This document shows positions 3,885 to 5,712 of a stretch of DNA of 5,712 bases, piece by piece. The position numbers and the translations under genes were made by a program. The DNA comes from JAKAWM01 sp049966695. GTDB lineage: Bacteria; Actinomycetota; Acidimicrobiia; Acidimicrobiales; Palsa-688. The notes beneath the pieces were generated by a model. The model did not search any database, was not told the DNA's origin, and worked only from the letters and a program-made list of their open reading frames with translations. The stretch's first letter is position 1, and the number at the start of each line of letters is the position of its first letter. The stretch lies in contig JBMFUG010000121.1 of assembly GCA_049966695.1 (NCBI GenBank), positions 1 through 5,712 on the forward strand. The letters are read 5' to 3'.

Positions 3885-5712
3885 TCAGCGCCCCGTTGTG
3901 GCCGACAAAGCGCTGTTGAACTTCACATAGGTGCCGTGGCCGATGGCCTTGGCCCTGTACATAGCGAGGTCAGCGTCCCGGAGCACCTCTTCTGGGCGTT
4001 CGTAGCCGGCGGTGCTGATGGCAACGCCAATGCTGGCCGTGACCGTTACTACCTGGCCGTCTAGGTCGTAGGGCTCGTTCAGCCGTTCAGACAGCCGGCG
4101 CACCACAGCCTCCAAGGACTTGGGGTCGTCGGCGTCCTGCAGGAGCAGCACGAACTCGTCGCCGCCAAAGCGCGACGCCGTGTCGGTCTCGCGTATGTGG
4201 GCCCGGATGCGCTCGGCGACTTGCACGAGCAGCTTGTCGCCGTAAAGGTGCCCAAGGCTGTCGTTCAGCTGCTTGAAGTTGTCGAGGTCGAGCCACAGCA
4301 CTGTATAGGACCAGCCGGGCCGGCGCTTGGCGCTTGCCATGGCCTGCGAAAGCCTGTCCAAGAAAAGCAGCCGGTTGGCGAGGCCGGTCAGGCTGTCATA
4401 TAGCGCCTGGCGGCGAAGGCGGTCCTCCAAGGCGCGTCGTTGTGTGACGTCGGTAAAAGAGCCGACAATGCGCGCCGCTGGGCGCCCGTCCCCAGGAACA
4501 GCCAAGCCGCGGCACAGCACCCAGATATAGTTCCCGTCGTGTGCCTTGACGCGGTGCTCGTTCATGATCGAAGCGCTCCGGCCTTGCTTTAGCTCCTCCA
4601 GCTCAGAGACGAGCAGTGCCCGGTCATCGCGGTGAGCCCTTCGCAGCCACTCGTCCGGTGAGCTCGTGACCTCGTCCTCAGCGAGACCGAGCATTTGCTT
4701 CCAGCGGGAGGAGTAATAAATTGTGCCCTTGGACAGGTCCCAGTCCCACAGGCCGTCGTTGGCCGCGCGGGCCGCAAGTGCGTAGCGCTCTTCACTTTCC
4801 CTTATAGCCTGGGCCATGTCCCGCTCACGCTCGTAAGAACGTTCCAGGTCTTCGCTTTTTTGCCGGAGCGAGCTCAGCAAAGCCCGGTAGTCCAGCGCCT
4901 CGCTAAAAAGGGCAGACCAGGTGAAGTACGCTTCTTGTTCGAGGCGCGCACCAGCAGGCTGTGCTATTGCCAAAAACCCCCAGTCCTTGACAGGGCTTTT
5001 TACGGGGAAAACGCACACGAAGCTGGTGGCGCCCTGCGCCTCTAGGAGGGCCAACGGCGGGAAGGACCCCACGTCCATGCTGTTGGCGGGCAGCTCGAGC
5101 TGTCGCCCGCTGGCGTCAAAAGTCCCGACCACTTCCAAGGGGGGCTCGTCGGGCGCCACCGAGGCGTCCGCGGTGGGGCCTTGCCCGGGCCGGTCGTGCT
5201 GCCATAATGCGAGCACCCCGAGGCGTGCCTCAGTGTGGCGCACCCAATCGAGCAAGCGGGGATCTTTGTCGTGGTTGTTCAAAAGGTCAAGCGTGATCTG
5301 GTACTCGTCGCGGATCGCTTTGCGCAGTTCGTAATAGGAATTGTTGCGGACGTCGAGGAGGGCCTTGGTGAGGCTGAGGCGCACCTGTGCCGTGCAGTGG
5401 CCCAACCGGTCAGCCGCACCGGCTGGCAGCTCGCCAAGGTCGGCCAGCAGCTCGGAGCTCAATTGCAGGGCCAGCGATTCGATGGCGTCGAAGGTGGAGC
5501 GGGCAGGGTGGTGCCAGTAGATGTCCTCGCAAATCTGGCTCAGTCGCACGAGCGAGCTGGCGGTAGGTTCTCGCTGCGCCGCATCAAGGTAAATGTCGCG
5601 TACCTGTGAAGCCAGGTTGCGGACGGTGAGCTCGGTAGCGGGGACGTGCTTTGGGCCCCCAGCTAGTACCGACTGGGTAAAGCGCTCCACTGCGTCCCCG
5701 TCGCCGGGGCGG
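3885..5712 (-). CDS. Diguanylate cyclase with N-terminal sensory region, PAS and GGDEF domains (5' end may lie beyond the window)
   Basis: The product makes c-di-GMP from two GTP. Counting from GTG 5690-5688 (601 residues): a helical region of about 165 residues; a beta-rich, GAF-like segment (about 185-265, including FVCVFPVKSPVKDWGFLAIA); a coiled-coil linker (about 265-300); a PAS domain of the PAS_3 type (about 300-420, NDGLWDWDL to GSFTDVTQRR); and a GGDEF domain (about 425-590). Active-site features are intact: DSLTGLANR (432-440), metal site D468 in DLDNFK, N476, GHLYGD (480-485), and GGDEF at 509-513. RETD at 500-503, five residues before GGDEF, is a canonical RxxD inhibitory I-site. 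No EAL or HD-GYP domain follows and no membrane segment is visible, so it is probably cytosolic. The frame remains open to 5712 (RPGDGDA precedes GTG 5690). The front end resembles the part that follows a periplasmic-binding-protein-like domain in long actinobacterial cyclases, so the true start may be upstream. It is convergent with the small membrane protein gene. Confidence 0.95.
   Translation of the reverse strand, partial: RPGDGDAVERFTQSVLAGGPKHVPATELTVRNLASQVRDIYLDAAQREPTASSLVRLSQICEDIYWHHPARSTFDAIESLALQLSSELLADLGELPAGAADRLGHCTAQVRLSLTKALLDVRNNSYYELRKAIRDEYQITLDLLNNHDKDPRLLDWVRHTEARLGVLALWQHDRPGQGPTADASVAPDEPPLEVVGTFDASGRQLELPANSMDVGSFPPLALLEAQGATSFVCVFPVKSPVKDWGFLAIAQPAGARLEQEAYFTWSALFSEALDYRALLSSLRQKSEDLERSYERERDMAQAIRESEERYALAARAANDGLWDWDLSKGTIYYSSRWKQMLGLAEDEVTSSPDEWLRRAHRDDRALLVSELEELKQGRSASIMNEHRVKAHDGNYIWVLCRGLAVPGDGRPAARIVGSFTDVTQRRALEDRLRRQALYDSLTGLANRLLFLDRLSQAMASAKRRPGWSYTVLWLDLDNFKQLNDSLGHLYGDKLLVQVAERIRAHIRETDTASRFGGDEFVLLLQDADDPKSLEAVVRRLSERLNEPYDLDGQVVTVTASIGVAISTAGYERPEEVLRDADLAMYRAKAIGHGTYVKFNSALSATTGR

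Noticed and set aside
3869..3892. GGCGC/GCGCC arms between the convergent genes as a bidirectional terminator
   Set aside because: The five-base arms enclose a 14-base loop, there is no T run on either side, and the right arm lies inside the end of the cyclase gene.

Overview
The window is GC-rich throughout, with strong G/C preference at third codon positions and several GTG starts. The protein set (an actinobacterial-style pRiA4b ORF-3 family protein, a UPF0104-type flippase-like membrane protein, and a diguanylate cyclase with an actinobacterial-style sensory front end) suggests a high-GC actinomycete. This is inference: there is no rRNA or other phylogenetic marker, and the genus cannot be read from the sequence.

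Layout from left to right. Positions 1-91 (minus strand) hold the first 30 codons of a family 2 glycosyltransferase that runs off the left edge. Positions 92-595 form a divergent intergenic stretch with no recognisable gene but some inverted repeats. Positions 596-2068 (plus) encode a 490-residue protein with a C-terminal pRiA4b ORF-3 (IS1096 TnpR-like) domain. A roughly 100-base gap follows, then a 20-codon mini-ORF (2170-2232) that overlaps by ATGA the start of a polytopic flippase-like protein (2229-3350, plus). Positions 3351-3651 are non-coding and are the most structured part of the window: an inverted repeat with GGCC arms, a tandem array of 22-bp units in which two units fold into hairpins with GNRA loops, and a leader with competing short hairpins around a strong Shine-Dalgarno. 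This leader precedes a 67-residue two-helix membrane protein (3652-3855, plus). Convergent to it, 29 bases away, lies a large minus-strand gene (3885 to beyond 5690) for a PAS-GGDEF diguanylate cyclase with an intact active site and I-site. Its reading frame is still open at the right edge.

The genes do not form one obvious pathway. The glycosyltransferase and the flippase-like protein both point to cell-envelope glycan or lipid work. The cyclase makes the second messenger c-di-GMP. The pRiA4b ORF-3 family protein has no established biochemical role. No transposase, integrase, tRNA, CRISPR array or phage gene was seen, so the region looks chromosomal. The least explained parts are the repeat-bearing leader with its small membrane protein, and the mini-ORF/duplication at the flippase start.
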